From: Marinifilum flexuosum
Lineage (GTDB): Bacteria > Bacteroidota > Bacteroidia > Bacteroidales > Marinifilaceae
Direction: 5' to 3'
DNA: 64,000 nt
Assembly (NCBI RefSeq): GCF_003610555.1
Contig: NZ_RAPQ01000008.1
Coordinates: forward strand, 1,294,490 to 1,358,489
Made by a program: the position numbers and the translations under genes. Under the pieces are notes generated by a model. The model saw nothing but the letters and a program-made list of their open reading frames with translations. It had not been told where the DNA came from and made no database searches. Shown here one piece after another: positions 17,576 through 27,604 of the stretch (positions are counted from its first letter, which is position 1; each line of letters begins with the position of its first letter).

Positions 17576-18190
17576 ATGGTAAAAGTGAAAAAAGGTTTAC
17601 TGATTTCAGGAGGAGGTTCCATAGGGAATTTGGTGTTTTATACAAGGAATGGTAATACCTACGCAAGAACTAAACCCTCTCAATATCGGGATAAAAAATC
17701 GCAAGCTCAATTGGCGCAACGAAAGAAATTTGATGTTGTGTTGAGGTTCTTAAAGAAATTTAAAGTCTTATTAAGAATTGGGTTTGCTGGAGAAGCTATA
17801 GGAAGATCGGCTTTTCAGGCAGCACAATCCTATCATCTAAAACATGCTGTAAAGGGCGAATATCCGGATATTGAGTTCGATTATTCTAAAAGCAAGTTGT
17901 GTAGTGGAAATGTGAAATTTCCTGAACAAGTTAGTATTAGTAAAGCAGAAGATCATATATTGATAGAGTGGGAGATGCCGGAAGTGAAAAATATGAATGA
18001 CACCTTAATTGTAGCGGCATCTACTTCTATAAGATGTGATTATCAGATTACTGGTGTTAGAAGATCAATGATGAAATTTAAATGGTTTACAAATTTGTCT
18101 GACTATACTGGTTTGCATGTTTGGGTAGCTTTTAGAAATGAAAAAGAGAGCGATGTAAGTGATAGTCTTTACTTTTATTTAGAAAGATAG
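17576..18190 (+). CDS. DUF6266 family protein
   Basis: The 204-residue protein has the Bacteroidota-restricted DUF6266 look: an N-terminal GLLISGGGSIGNLVFYTRNGNTYARTKP-type block (residues 7-34), a following basic helix rich in Gln/Lys/Arg, and a beta-rich C-terminal half. No signal peptide or catalytic motif can be seen. The function is unknown. It stands alone, with 278 bases to the efflux operon. Confidence 0.75.
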   Translation: MVKVKKGLLISGGGSIGNLVFYTRNGNTYARTKPSQYRDKKSQAQLAQRKKFDVVLRFLKKFKVLLRIGFAGEAIGRSAFQAAQSYHLKHAVKGEYPDIEFDYSKSKLCSGNVKFPEQVSISKAEDHILIEWEMPEVKNMNDTLIVAASTSIRCDYQITGVRRSMMKFKWFTNLSDYTGLHVWVAFRNEKESDVSDSLYFYLER

Positions 18191-18468
18191 TTGTATTATT
18201 TGTTTGCAATAGTTGTTTTTGGGAGTTGATCATATATCCTTTAAAAAAGAGTGTAAACTTACCTCTTATTATAAAACGGCTCCATTATTTTCATTTAAGA
18301 TAAAACACTAATTTATTAAGGAAATTACTATTTTATTTTAACAGAAAAATTAACGCTTCATTAAGAATTTTGTTTTCTAATAGCAAGGATTAATTTTTCT
18401 ATAAAGCTTATATTTATAACTTTATAAAGCCCCAGTTAAACAAACCACATACTAAACCTAAAAGTTAT

Positions 18469-19587
18469 ATGAATCGGAAAATTATAATTGTCATCCTTAT
18501 ACTAGCCACGTTGGGTATAGCAATGTTTTTGACAATGTTTCTTAAAGGCATGAAAGAAGATCCTGCCAAAAACTTAGATAATAACAAACTGCCCACGGTA
18601 AAAATCCAGAAAGTCGAGTATTCCTACATTGAATCTCCTATTGTTGAAAAAGGGAGGTTGGCTTCCAATTTGGAAGTGAATTTAAGTTCTGAAGTAGCTG
18701 GAAGAATCGTTGAATCAGGAGTGCCATTAAAAGTGGGGCAGAAATTTAATAAGGGAGATTTGCTGATTAAGATTTACGACAAGGATGCAAAAATGGATTT
18801 GCGTGCTCAAAAAAGTCGATTCTTAAATAAGTTGGCTGAAAACCTTCCTGATATCAAGGTTGATTACGCTGATAACTTTGAAAATTGGATGAGTTTCTTC
18901 AATTCGATTCATTTGGATGAGAATGTTCCTGAATTGCCTAGGGTTAAAACTACGCAGGAAAAGGTATTTATGGCAAGCCGAAATATTTTGGGAGATTATT
19001 ATGCCATTAAAAGTGCTGAGGTGAAACTGGAAAAGAGAAACATTTATGCACCTTTTAATGGATCTTTTATAGAGGTGAATACACAGGTAGGATCGGTAGC
19101 AGGGATGGGTTCAAAATTGGCTGGTATTATTGAATCTAATAAGTTGGAATTGCAAGTGCCAATAGAGTCGGAAGATATTAAATGGTTACAACTAAATGAT
19201 GAGGTAGAAATTCTGGATTCTAATGGAGAGCTGCTTTGTATGGGCAAGCTGGTTCGTAAATCTGAGTTTGTGGATCAAGGGACTCAATCTGTTTCCGTTT
19301 TCGTTAAACTATATAAGAATAGTGAAGTAGAATTGTATCAGGGGCAATTTTTAACAGCTCGATTCAATGGTAAAAAGATTGCACAAGCTATGGAAATCCC
19401 TCGAACTGCAGTTTTCAGTTCCAATAAAGTATATGTATTGGAGAATGAGGTAATGAAATCGAGGAGAATTAATGTTTTAAAAAGAAATGAAAACTCTTTG
19501 ATTTTTAATGGACTGAAAGAGGGTGAATTGCTTGTGGTTGAGCCACCGGTAAAAGCTACTGAGAACATGAAGGTTCAGGTTCATTAA
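18469..19587 (+). CDS. RND efflux periplasmic adaptor (membrane fusion protein)
   Basis: This 372-residue HlyD/AcrA-type adaptor has one N-terminal membrane segment (residues 4-26), a split biotinyl-lipoyl-like domain (LSSEVAGRIVESGVPLKVGQ near 75 and IYAPFNGSFIEVNTQVGSV near 190), a short alpha-helical hairpin between them and a C-terminal beta-barrel and membrane-proximal region. It bridges the RND pump and the TolC channel encoded by the next two genes; the spacing to the pump is 26 bases. No regulator is adjacent, and the exported substrate cannot be told from the sequence. Confidence 0.92.
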   Translation: MNRKIIIVILILATLGIAMFLTMFLKGMKEDPAKNLDNNKLPTVKIQKVEYSYIESPIVEKGRLASNLEVNLSSEVAGRIVESGVPLKVGQKFNKGDLLIKIYDKDAKMDLRAQKSRFLNKLAENLPDIKVDYADNFENWMSFFNSIHLDENVPELPRVKTTQEKVFMASRNILGDYYAIKSAEVKLEKRNIYAPFNGSFIEVNTQVGSVAGMGSKLAGIIESNKLELQVPIESEDIKWLQLNDEVEILDSNGELLCMGKLVRKSEFVDQGTQSVSVFVKLYKNSEVELYQGQFLTARFNGKKIAQAMEIPRTAVFSSNKVYVLENEVMKSRRINVLKRNENSLIFNGLKEGELLVVEPPVKATENMKVQVH

Positions 19588-19613
19588 TTGGGTAATAAAT
19601 CAGATATCACGAG

Positions 19614-22600
19614 ATGGAAAAAATTGTTACAAGATTTGTAAAGTATCCGTTTTACGGAAAGATGATTATTGCCTTGTTGCTAATTGCCGGAATTACCTCT
19701 TTGGTATTCATGAAAAAATCATTCTTTCCGCAAACAGAATCTAAAACCATAACAGTTTCTATGGTTTATCCTGGAGCTAGTCCGAAGGAGGTAGAGGAAG
19801 GGATAACCTCCAGAATTGAAGATGCCATTCGGGGGATTGTTGGGATTAAGGAAATGAACTCGGTTTCATCAGAAGGTTTTTCGAGAGTAACCATTACTAC
19901 TACGGGAGAATATGATTTGGATGAAACATTGGCTGACATTAAAAATGCAGTTGATGGAATTCCGAGTTTTCCAACGGGAGCAGAGAAAGCGGTTATTGCA
20001 AAGCGAAGGTCAACAACTCCGGCAATTAATATGGTTGTTACCGGAGATGTGGAATTGATAAACTTAAAGAGATATGCTGATGAGATATACGATGATTTGC
20101 TTCGATCCAAAAAAATGTCGCAGATTAGCCTTTCGGGCTTTCCAAGGTTAGAGTTATCGGTTGAAGTTAAAGAAGAAAACTTAAGAAGGTATAATCTTAC
20201 TTTTAGTGAAATATCACGCGCCATTGCAAGCAATAATATTGATATTTCAGGAGGAACTATTAAAAATGAGGTTGAGGAGATTCTAATTAGAAGTAGAAAT
20301 CGTTCTGTAGATCCTGATAAAATTGGAGAAATCATTTTAAAGGCAAATCCTGATGGAAGTTATCTTAGAATTAGAGATGTTGCTAGTACCCATTTTCAAT
20401 TTCAGGATGTTCCAAATTCTACCTATGTGAATCAAAATCCAGCGGTTTACATTGTAGTTAATAAATTGAATAATGAAGATTTAAAAGAGATATCAGAATT
20501 CTGTAACCAGTATGTAGAAGAATTCAATGCCAGTCATGATGATGCACAAATAATTGTGACTTTCGACTTTGTTGATATGCTAAAATCCAGGTTGGATCTT
20601 TTATATAAAAATGGTGGCTACGGACTCGGTTTGGTGGTGATTGCACTGGCATTGTTCTTAAGTTTCCGGTTGGCTTTATGGGTTGCTTGGGGAATTCCAG
20701 CATCTTTTCTTGGGATGTTTATTATTGCCAACCTAATGGGTGTTACCATCAATATGATTTCTCTTTTCGGAATGATATTGATTATTGGTATTCTGGTTGA
20801 TGATGGAATTGTGATTGGAGAGAATATCTACTCTCATTTTGAAAAAGGCAAAAGCCCAAGGAGAGCTGCCATTGATGGAACCTTGGAGGTAATACCTGCC
20901 GTGTTAACCTCCATTACGACAACCATGGTTGCATTTTCACCATTACTATTGGTAACAGGAAATATGGAATTTCTTTACGAAATGGCGTTTGTAGTTTGTG
21001 GTTGCCTTTTCTTGTCACTCTTCGAAAGTTTCTTTGTTTTACCAAGCCATGTTGGGAATGATGTGGTTTTAAATGTGAAGAAAAAAAAGAATGCATTTAA
21101 TCGATTCAGAGATAAAATTGAAAAAGGCATCATTTTCATGCGTGACAAGGTTTATGCTGATGTTTTAAATTGGGTAGTTGAATGGCGATGGTTTGTTGTT
21201 TTTACACCTATAGCATTAATTTTAATAACCTATGGTTTGTTTAGTGGTGGATTAATTAAGAGTACATTCTTTCCGAATATGCCTTTCGATTCGTTTAATA
21301 TCAATGTAGCATTTAAGCCAGGAAGCAATAAAGACATTACTACTGCTTACCTTAAAGATTTTGAGAAAGCAGTATGGGAAGTGAATGATGATATCATGAA
21401 TGAATACAATGATACAACCAGCTACATTCAATATACTGGTGTATCAACTGGTTCATCGTTTAGTGGACAGGAAAATGGTCCGCATGCAGGAAATATGTGG
21501 GTTATGCTTCGCGATATGGAAGGAGCTCCGATATCTAGTTTTGAGATAACAAACCGGGTAAAAGCGAAAATTGGCGAAGTGCCTGAAGCTGAAAAATTCA
21601 CAATTGGTGCATTTAACCGATGGGGAGCACCTGTTTCTGTGAGTTTATTAGGAAGTGATTTGGATGAGCTAAATCGTGCCAACCAATTTTTCCAGGATGA
21701 ACTTCGAAAAATGGCATCACTTTATAACATTAGTGACAATAACCCGCTTGGAAGTAGAGAGGTGAGACTTAGATTAAAACCAAAAGCCTATTATCTGGGT
21801 ATGGATATTAGAACCATTACCTCTCAGATAAGACAAGGTTTTTTTGGAGGTCAAGCACAACGTTTGCAGGAAGGAAAAGATGAAATAAAGGTTTGGGTTA
21901 GATATCCTAAAAGTGATAGAATCTTTATCGGCCAGATGGAGAGTATGAGAATTCGAACTCCCAAAGGAGCCTTCCCTTTGTCGGAACTGATAGAGTATGA
22001 TATACAGCGTGGTCCTGTAAGTATACAGCGTTACAATGGATCTCGTGAGATTAGGGTTGAGGCAGAGCTTTTGGATCCAAACGAACCTGTTCCTCCTATA
22101 TTAGAATATGTAGAGACAAATATTTTCCCTGAATTGGACAATAGGTTTCCAGGAGTGAGAACCGAATATCAAGGGCAGCAGAAACGCTCGAAGGAGGATG
22201 CTGAGGAATTGATGCTTTATTTCTCAATTGCATTCATGATTATCATTTTTATTGTGATGATTCACTTCCGAAGTTTTACTCAAGGTATTATCGTTTTGAT
22301 GATGGTTCCATTAGGATTTTTAGGATCCGCATGGGGACATGGAGTGGAAGGATTTCCTGTTTCGATGCTAAGTGTTTGGGGTATGGTTGCCTTATCGGGT
22401 GTTATTATTAATGATGCTGTGGTATTCCTGTCCAAATACAATTCCTTAATTCAGGAAGGAAAGACTCCGGTTTCGGCGGTAAAAGAGGCAGGGAAAGCAA
22501 GGTTTAGAGCCATTGTTCTAACAACCATTACCACATCTGTTGGCTTGTATCCACTTATTCTTGAGAATTCATTCCAAGCAAAATTCCTGATTCCAATGGC

Positions 22601-22778
22601 TATTGCATTGGCATATGGAGTACTAATCGGTACAATGTTTATTTTGATGTTTTTCCCTGTTTTAATCATGATATTAAATGATTTGAAGCGATATTCAAAA
22701 CAAATTTGGGAAGGCTATAAAATTGATCCAAGAGATGTGGAGCCTAAAGTAAAAGAATCAAAAGTAAGTTTAGATTAA
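19614..22778 (+). CDS. RND family efflux transporter permease (AcrB/MMPL-type HAE1)
   Basis: The 1054-residue pump has the RND layout: transmembrane helix 1 (14-32), porter domain, helices 2-6, a second helix 7 (about 525-545), second porter domain and helices 8-12. The proton-relay aspartates are Asp396/Asp397 in ILVDDGIVIGEN. In helix 10 the motif is GVIINDAVVFL, with no AcrB-type lysine, as in the variant HAE1-like Bacteroidota pumps. It exports drugs, metabolites or envelope lipids with its adaptor and TolC partner. It is the middle gene of a three-gene operon. Confidence 0.93.
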   Translation: MEKIVTRFVKYPFYGKMIIALLLIAGITSLVFMKKSFFPQTESKTITVSMVYPGASPKEVEEGITSRIEDAIRGIVGIKEMNSVSSEGFSRVTITTTGEYDLDETLADIKNAVDGIPSFPTGAEKAVIAKRRSTTPAINMVVTGDVELINLKRYADEIYDDLLRSKKMSQISLSGFPRLELSVEVKEENLRRYNLTFSEISRAIASNNIDISGGTIKNEVEEILIRSRNRSVDPDKIGEIILKANPDGSYLRIRDVASTHFQFQDVPNSTYVNQNPAVYIVVNKLNNEDLKEISEFCNQYVEEFNASHDDAQIIVTFDFVDMLKSRLDLLYKNGGYGLGLVVIALALFLSFRLALWVAWGIPASFLGMFIIANLMGVTINMISLFGMILIIGILVDDGIVIGENIYSHFEKGKSPRRAAIDGTLEVIPAVLTSITTTMVAFSPLLLVTGNMEFLYEMAFVVCGCLFLSLFESFFVLPSHVGNDVVLNVKKKKNAFNRFRDKIEKGIIFMRDKVYADVLNWVVEWRWFVVFTPIALILITYGLFSGGLIKSTFFPNMPFDSFNINVAFKPGSNKDITTAYLKDFEKAVWEVNDDIMNEYNDTTSYIQYTGVSTGSSFSGQENGPHAGNMWVMLRDMEGAPISSFEITNRVKAKIGEVPEAEKFTIGAFNRWGAPVSVSLLGSDLDELNRANQFFQDELRKMASLYNISDNNPLGSREVRLRLKPKAYYLGMDIRTITSQIRQGFFGGQAQRLQEGKDEIKVWVRYPKSDRIFIGQMESMRIRTPKGAFPLSELIEYDIQRGPVSIQRYNGSREIRVEAELLDPNEPVPPILEYVETNIFPELDNRFPGVRTEYQGQQKRSKEDAEELMLYFSIAFMIIIFIVMIHFRSFTQGIIVLMMVPLGFLGSAWGHGVEGFPVSMLSVWGMVALSGVIINDAVVFLSKYNSLIQEGKTPVSAVKEAGKARFRAIVLTTITTSVGLYPLILENSFQAKFLIPMAIALAYGVLIGTMFILMFFPVLIMILNDLKRYSKQIWEGYKIDPRDVEPKVKESKVSLD

Positions 22779-22822
22779 TAACCGGAGAGAAAATTACTTC
22801 GAACCATTATCAAAGTCAAAAA

Positions 22823-24109
22823 ATGATAAAAAAGATATCATTAAGCCTATTGTTGAGTTGCCTTTTTTTGAGCTTGATAGCTCAGGAGGAGTTGAGCTTG
22901 TCAAAAGCCATTCAGGTTGGATTGGAAAATAACTATGAATTAAAAATCATCCGTAAATCAGAACAGATTTCCGAATTAAATAATTCGTGGGGAAATGTTG
23001 GTCGATATCCTCGAATTCAGTTTAACCTTCAGGGAAGAGGAATTAAAGACTATAATGAAAGCAATGATTTTACAAGATTGAGTATAATTCCATCCTTGGA
23101 TATGAATTGGACACTTTTTGAAGGTTTTGCTGTGCAAATCAGAAAGGATAAATTCGATGATTTGGAACAACTCTCAAAAGGAAATACGCTGATAGCAATT
23201 GAAAATAGAATTGAGTTGATTATACTGGCTTATTATAAAATATTACTCGAAAAGGAGAGATTGAAAGTAAGTGAGAAGATTATGAAACTGTCTTCCGACA
23301 GATATGAAAGGAGTAAGGTTGGTAAAGAGTTGGGTAGTGCTGTAACTTACGATGTTTTACAATCGAAAAATGCCTGGCTCGAGGATCGCTCATCATATCT
23401 ATTGCAAGAGGTTAATTTCAACAATGCTGTGCGTGATTTGAATTTTTTATTGGGTGTTAAAGCGAGTAAAGCCTATGAGTTTTCGGATGAGTTTTTGCCG
23501 GTAAGCGATGAATATCAATTGGCTAGTTTATTGGATAAAATGCTTGGTAATAACAGTAACTTAAAGAATCGTTACATTCAGGAAATGATTTTAAGGAGAG
23601 ATGTGGAGCTGGCAAGGAGCAATTTTTATCCTAAGTTGAAAATGGGTGCAGGAATTCAAGGCAATAGAATTAGAACAAAACCTGATGGTATGTCGTCCAA
23701 TACAACTGATTCCCATAATCTGTATGCCAACCTTAGTTTGAGTTATATGATATTTAATGGGAATTCGAATCGCAGGGCATTGCAAATTGCAAAAATCCAG
23801 GAAGAGATTGGAAAAATTGAAACAGAGGATTTAAAGCATACCCTAACGAATGCCTTAGCACAGAATTATGAATTGTACCAGGTTAGGAGGGAGTTGTATT
23901 TATTGGCTGAAGAGAATTTGGAAGCTGCAGAACTGAATTTGTCTATCTCGAAAGACAAATACGAATCGGGTAGTATTAATTCCTTTAACTATCGCGATGT
24001 TCAAATTGGCTATCAAAATGTGGCTTTGGCTCGATTGAATGCAATTTTCAATTTGATTCAATCCAGAACCTCATTGGTTCGACTAACCGGTGGAATTTTA
24101 AACGAATAA
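22823..24109 (+). CDS. TolC family outer-membrane efflux protein
   Basis: The 428-residue protein has a signal peptide ending near LIAQ and two long helical repeats with the TolC pattern (LSLSKAIQVGLENNYELKII at the start, and the ENLEAAELNLSISKDKYESGSINSFNYRDVQ block near 370-400). It forms the outer-membrane duct of the efflux complex and follows the pump gene by 44 bases. A strong bidirectional terminator lies 18 bases after the stop. Confidence 0.92.
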   Translation: MIKKISLSLLLSCLFLSLIAQEELSLSKAIQVGLENNYELKIIRKSEQISELNNSWGNVGRYPRIQFNLQGRGIKDYNESNDFTRLSIIPSLDMNWTLFEGFAVQIRKDKFDDLEQLSKGNTLIAIENRIELIILAYYKILLEKERLKVSEKIMKLSSDRYERSKVGKELGSAVTYDVLQSKNAWLEDRSSYLLQEVNFNNAVRDLNFLLGVKASKAYEFSDEFLPVSDEYQLASLLDKMLGNNSNLKNRYIQEMILRRDVELARSNFYPKLKMGAGIQGNRIRTKPDGMSSNTTDSHNLYANLSLSYMIFNGNSNRRALQIAKIQEEIGKIETEDLKHTLTNALAQNYELYQVRRELYLLAEENLEAAELNLSISKDKYESGSINSFNYRDVQIGYQNVALARLNAIFNLIQSRTSLVRLTGGILNE

Positions 24110-24127
24110 GTAATCTCACAAATTGTA

Positions 24128-24160
24128 AAAAGGCTATTCAACCGATGTGAATAGCCTTTT
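24128..24160. terminator. Bidirectional terminator between convergent genes
   Basis: AAAAGGCTATTCA (24128-24140) and TGAATAGCCTTTT (24148-24160) form a 13-bp perfect stem with a 7-base loop, flanked by T-rich sequence on both strands. It serves the tolC gene and the convergent thioesterase gene. Confidence 0.88.
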
Positions 24161-24169
24161 GTTTTGCAT

Positions 24170-24631
24170 TTATTCTCCAAAATTATCAGGTACCAAGACG
24201 GCAACAATTTCACCTGTTACACAAAGTTTGCCGCCAGCATAAAGTTCTGCAACAACAGTTGCCTTACGCTCATTGATTTCGGCAATTGTACCTTTTATTT
24301 CAATCTCCCCATCAATAGGTGTTGGTTTTAAATATTTTACTTGCAATGAAGCAGTAACACATCTTGGAGCATTGTGTTCGCACAATTCAATATTTTGTTG
24401 TTTGGCAAAGGCCAGTGCTGCCGAACCAGTTCCATGACAATCAATCACCGAAGCCAACATGCCACCATATACAAATCCCGGTATTGCCGTGTGATATTCT
24501 TTCGGGATAAATTTGGTAATGGTATGTTCTCCATCCCAATAAGTTTTCAAGTGATGACCATGTTCATTTAATCTTCCACATCCGTAGCATTGTGCAAAAT
24601 GGTTGGGATAGTAATCTTGTATTCCTTTCAT
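24170..24631 (-). CDS. PaaI-type hotdog-fold thioesterase
   Basis: The 153-residue protein has the hotdog thioesterase core PGFVYGGMLASVIDCHGTGSAA (about 52-73), with the family's G-G-x-x-A/D-x-x active helix and an N-terminal CYGCGRLNEHGHHL block shared by the 4HBT/PaaI subgroup. It hydrolyses acyl-CoA thioesters in the cytoplasm; the acyl substrate is unknown. It is convergent with the efflux operon and appears to be a single gene. The preceding 252 bases hold divergent promoter sequence and no gene. Confidence 0.82.
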   Translation of the reverse strand: MKGIQDYYPNHFAQCYGCGRLNEHGHHLKTYWDGEHTITKFIPKEYHTAIPGFVYGGMLASVIDCHGTGSAALAFAKQQNIELCEHNAPRCVTASLQVKYLKPTPIDGEIEIKGTIAEINERKATVVAELYAGGKLCVTGEIVAVLVPDNFGE

Positions 24632-24883
24632 GTTTGTTGTGAATCGTATTTATAATGATAGAATTCTTAGGAACTGTTTAAATTTGTTTTTAGAATTTTT
24701 TATCGATGAAAAATGAAGCGTAACAAGGCAAATTTTATGCGAATAGTGGTTTTATTTAAATGGAATTTAACGCAGTTAGGCTTCATGTCTTCATATAAAA
24801 AAGCTGAAGGATAAATTTTAAACTGTTTCTTACATCTGTAAAAGTAATTCAATATCTTTCGAATTAGAAAATTTTCTAAAGAT

Positions 24884-26014
24884 ATGACCAAAATAATCAT
24901 AGCTCCCGATAAATTTAAAGGATCCCTAACCGGGCTTCAGTTTTGTGATGCCATTGAAAAAGGAATCAGAAAACATGTGCCTGATATTGAAATTGAGAAA
25001 CTGCCTTTGGCAGATGGAGGGGATGGGACTGTTGAGGTTTTGCAGTACTATCTTGATGGGGAAATGATTTCATTAAACGTGAATGATCCATTAGGGAGAA
25101 AAGTGGAAGCTTCTTACTTGTATTCCAAAATCAAGAAGACTGCTTTTATCGAAATGGCTGAAGCATCAGGAATTCGTTTACTTAGCAATGAAGAAGCAAA
25201 TCCACTAAAAACAAGCACATATGGAACCGGTGAGCTCATAAAAGATGCCCTTGACAAAGGGGTAGAACACATCATTTTGGGAATAGGTGGAAGTGCTACC
25301 AATGATGCGGGTATGGGCATGGCCAGGGCACTGGGATATCGATTTTTTGATAAGGATAATAAGGGGTTGTTGGGAATAGGTAAAGATTTGCAAAAGATCG
25401 AAACCATTGATGCTTCAGGGGTGCATTCCAAAATTAAGGAAGTAAACTTCGAGGTGGCTTGTGATGTGGATAATCCACTATATGGACCAAATGGTGCTGC
25501 TTACGTGTACTCACCTCAAAAAGGGGCATCCTCAAAAATAGTAATGGAACTCGATAATGGTCTTACCAATTTTAATGAGATGGTGAAGTCTCAGTTCCAT
25601 CTCGACCTGCAGAATATTAAAGGAGCAGGGGCAGCAGGAGGCTTAGGTGCAGGCTGTATTCTTTTCTTGGGAGCAAACTTGAATTCTGGAATTGAACTCA
25701 TCAAAAATGAAGCAGGCTTTGATCAAAAAATTAAAGGTGCCGACTGGATCATTACAGGAGAAGGGAAGCTGGATTCTCAAACTTTCTCGGGTAAAGTAAT
25801 TAGAGGTGTATTGGATTCATTGGAAGATCAGAAGCTGGCACTCTTCTGTGCTTTGGTAGACTTGTCAGAAACAGAAAGGGAGAAGCTGAAAGTAGATCAC
25901 ATCGCCGAAACTTCGCTTTATGCCAAAGACTTGCAGGACTCTATGCAAAATGCAGGGAAATACCTAGAGATGGCTGCTGAAAGCTTTGGTGAGACATTGA
26001 AAGTTAAAGGATAA
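24884..26014 (+). CDS. Glycerate kinase (GlxK/GarK family)
   Basis: The 376-residue protein opens with the family signature IIIAPDKFKGSLTG and contains LPLADGGDGTVEVL, the glycine-rich GIGGSATNDAGMGMARALG and TGEGKLDSQTFSGKV. These blocks define the GarK/GlxK fold glycerate kinase, which phosphorylates D-glycerate with ATP, usually at carbon 2, and feeds glycolysis. No other glyoxylate or glycerate gene is adjacent. It ends about 90 bases before a terminator hairpin. Confidence 0.92.
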   Translation: MTKIIIAPDKFKGSLTGLQFCDAIEKGIRKHVPDIEIEKLPLADGGDGTVEVLQYYLDGEMISLNVNDPLGRKVEASYLYSKIKKTAFIEMAEASGIRLLSNEEANPLKTSTYGTGELIKDALDKGVEHIILGIGGSATNDAGMGMARALGYRFFDKDNKGLLGIGKDLQKIETIDASGVHSKIKEVNFEVACDVDNPLYGPNGAAYVYSPQKGASSKIVMELDNGLTNFNEMVKSQFHLDLQNIKGAGAAGGLGAGCILFLGANLNSGIELIKNEAGFDQKIKGADWIITGEGKLDSQTFSGKVIRGVLDSLEDQKLALFCALVDLSETEREKLKVDHIAETSLYAKDLQDSMQNAGKYLEMAAESFGETLKVKG

Positions 26015-26101
26015 ATATAATAGGTTTCTTTAGACTTTAGAAAGACTCTTTTCCAGGATTTTTGGGAAAGTGTTAAATAAGATATTGATTAGTTTATTGC
26101 T

Positions 26102-26134
26102 AAAGCAGCCACATTTGGGAGTGGTTGCTTTTTA
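26102..26134 (+). terminator. Terminator after glycerate kinase
   Basis: AAAGCAGCCAC (26102-26112) pairs with GTGGTTGCTTT (26121-26131), with one G-T pair, followed by TTTATTTTC. It is 88 bases beyond the glycerate kinase stop. Confidence 0.78.
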
Positions 26135-26489
26135 TTTTCATGAAAATGTTTTTCCACCAGAAACACCTATAAGTTATCCGTATAGTATTTATTTTAGTTC
26201 AATTATCCTCTTTTATTAATACCTTTAATTTGTCTGCGAATTGATTTTTTAGTGACAAAAGTGGAAAAATATGGTGTTTTGTTGTAAAATGAAGTCGGAT
26301 TTTTAGCTCGTAAAAATAGAAGTTGACTGAAAAATGATAAACAATAAAATAGTTCAAATAAAACTTCTCGGAAATTAGGACAAGCGCATTTATATACCTT
26401 ATATATGTATAGAGGGCAAGTTTTAGGGATGTGTAAAAACAGTTTTGAGAGAAAGAATTACAAGAAAGCCCGAAATTAAAGGGTTTGAG

Positions 26490-26800
26490 AGTGATTCTCA
26501 CATTATTTTGGTGAATTCTCACACTTAAAAATGCTCAGATTAGAGTGTGAGACTCATTCTCACATGTGTGAGAGTGAGTCTCACACGTGAAAATCCTCAG
26601 TTCAGCTATTTTTTGACGATTCTCACATTTGAAAATTGCGATTTTCATGTTCAAGGTGGGTATTTATATGTTTTTTGATGATTCTCACACTTGAAAATCG
26701 TCAGAATATAGTGTGAGAATTGCTCTCACATGTTTTTTGTGGACATTTTCACCCGAAAATTGCCACAAAACACTCCAAAAAATCACTCTCACAGCTCAAG
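26490..26800. repeat. Cluster of hairpin-forming TCTCACAC/GTGTGAGA repeats
   Basis: Two 52-base units (26515-26566 and 26681-26732) align without gaps at 43 of 52 positions by hand count. Each has ATTCTCACAC and, 20 bases later, its inverted copy (perfect in the second, one mismatch in the first). Between them a third hairpin, GTGTGAGA-GTGAG-TCTCACAC (26566-26586), and shorter partial units starting near 26582, 26619 and 26747 repeat TCTCACA followed by TGAAAAT and CTCAG/GTCAG-like tails. Several partial units recur about 61-63 bases apart. No protein product fits; it could be an RNA with repeated stem-loops or a multi-site binding region. Confidence 0.7.
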
Positions 26801-27450
26801 AAATGACCACATAAGGAAATAATAAAGCCGGATATTCTTAATATGAATTATCATAAATTGGATCTTATCTTAGAATGTAAAAATTTTTTTTTGATGGATT
26901 GAATGATTGAAATGATTTTGTGATGATATGTTATATCAATGAAAAGTTTTGAGGCTGTTTTGTACTGTTTGTAAGAAATTGGAGAGTTTTTCTCTTTTTG
27001 GAAAATATCTTGCTATTTATGTTTTTGTTTGAGAAAATGAATGTTTTCGAATTTGAAAAATGAGATTTTCAAATTTTCTCACCTCTCTTAGTAGTCATAA
27101 AAATGTATTGTCGATTGTGTAAGTTAGTTGCTATGAGAAGTGAAATGAATCATAATAAATAAAATAAATTGTTCACTTATTTGTGATTTATTTTTGTGCT
27201 CCTCTTACAAGTGCGATCGGCAAGTTTTACCTGTTTGATGACCAACCGGTGGGTTGTCCTTCCAAAATGTCCACTCAAGTTGAATAAATGTTATGACAAT
27301 TATATCTGCCAAATGTGTCAAGTTGCAAGGAATCAGCTCTTTTAATGAAATTTAACATTATTGCTTGTTATTTTTATTCATTGATTTTCCTGCGAAAGCA
27401 CAGTTTCTATTTCTGTATCTAAAAAAAAAATAAAGCCATGCAATGAGTAG

Positions 27451-27535
27451 TATGTAATAATTGTGCAGGATTGCTTACTTTTGTAAGCGAAGCAGAGTCT
27501 CTAACAATAGATTTATACCGATTAGTAATTGGTAT
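27451..27535 (+). promoter_or_regulatory. marR promoter and autoregulatory dyad
   Basis: TACTTTTG (27476-27483) fits the -7 box, with TATG (27451-27454) about 21 bases upstream as a weak -33. Just downstream is a 21-bp dyad: ATACCGATTA (27515-27524), a central G, and TAATTGGTAT (27526-27535), with 9 of 10 positions symmetric. This is the size and symmetry expected of a MarR-family operator, placed where binding would block transcription. Confidence 0.45.
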
Positions 27536-27604
27536 GAGTTATTTGTTCGTGTTACTCCTAATAACTTACTAATTATATATCGGCATTTTAATTTAATATT
27601 TCGT

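Noticed and set aside
26199-26522. 107-codon open frame on the minus strand in the gene-free region
   Set aside because: It starts inside the repeat cluster, is low in complexity and rich in Phe/Tyr/Ile/Asn, and matches no family; it is most likely chance in AT-rich DNA.
26490-26800. Possible CRISPR array
   Set aside because: The repeats are imperfect, spacing is uneven (43-63 bases), the sequences between them are themselves related, and no cas gene is present.
26490-26800. Possible replication origin with DnaA boxes or iterons
   Set aside because: The 9-mers do not match TTATNCACA, and no dnaA, rep or par gene is near.
27116-27130. 15-base match TATTGTCGATTGTGT also at 31923-31937
   Set aside because: A few such matches are expected in 64 kb of AT-rich sequence; the flanks do not align.
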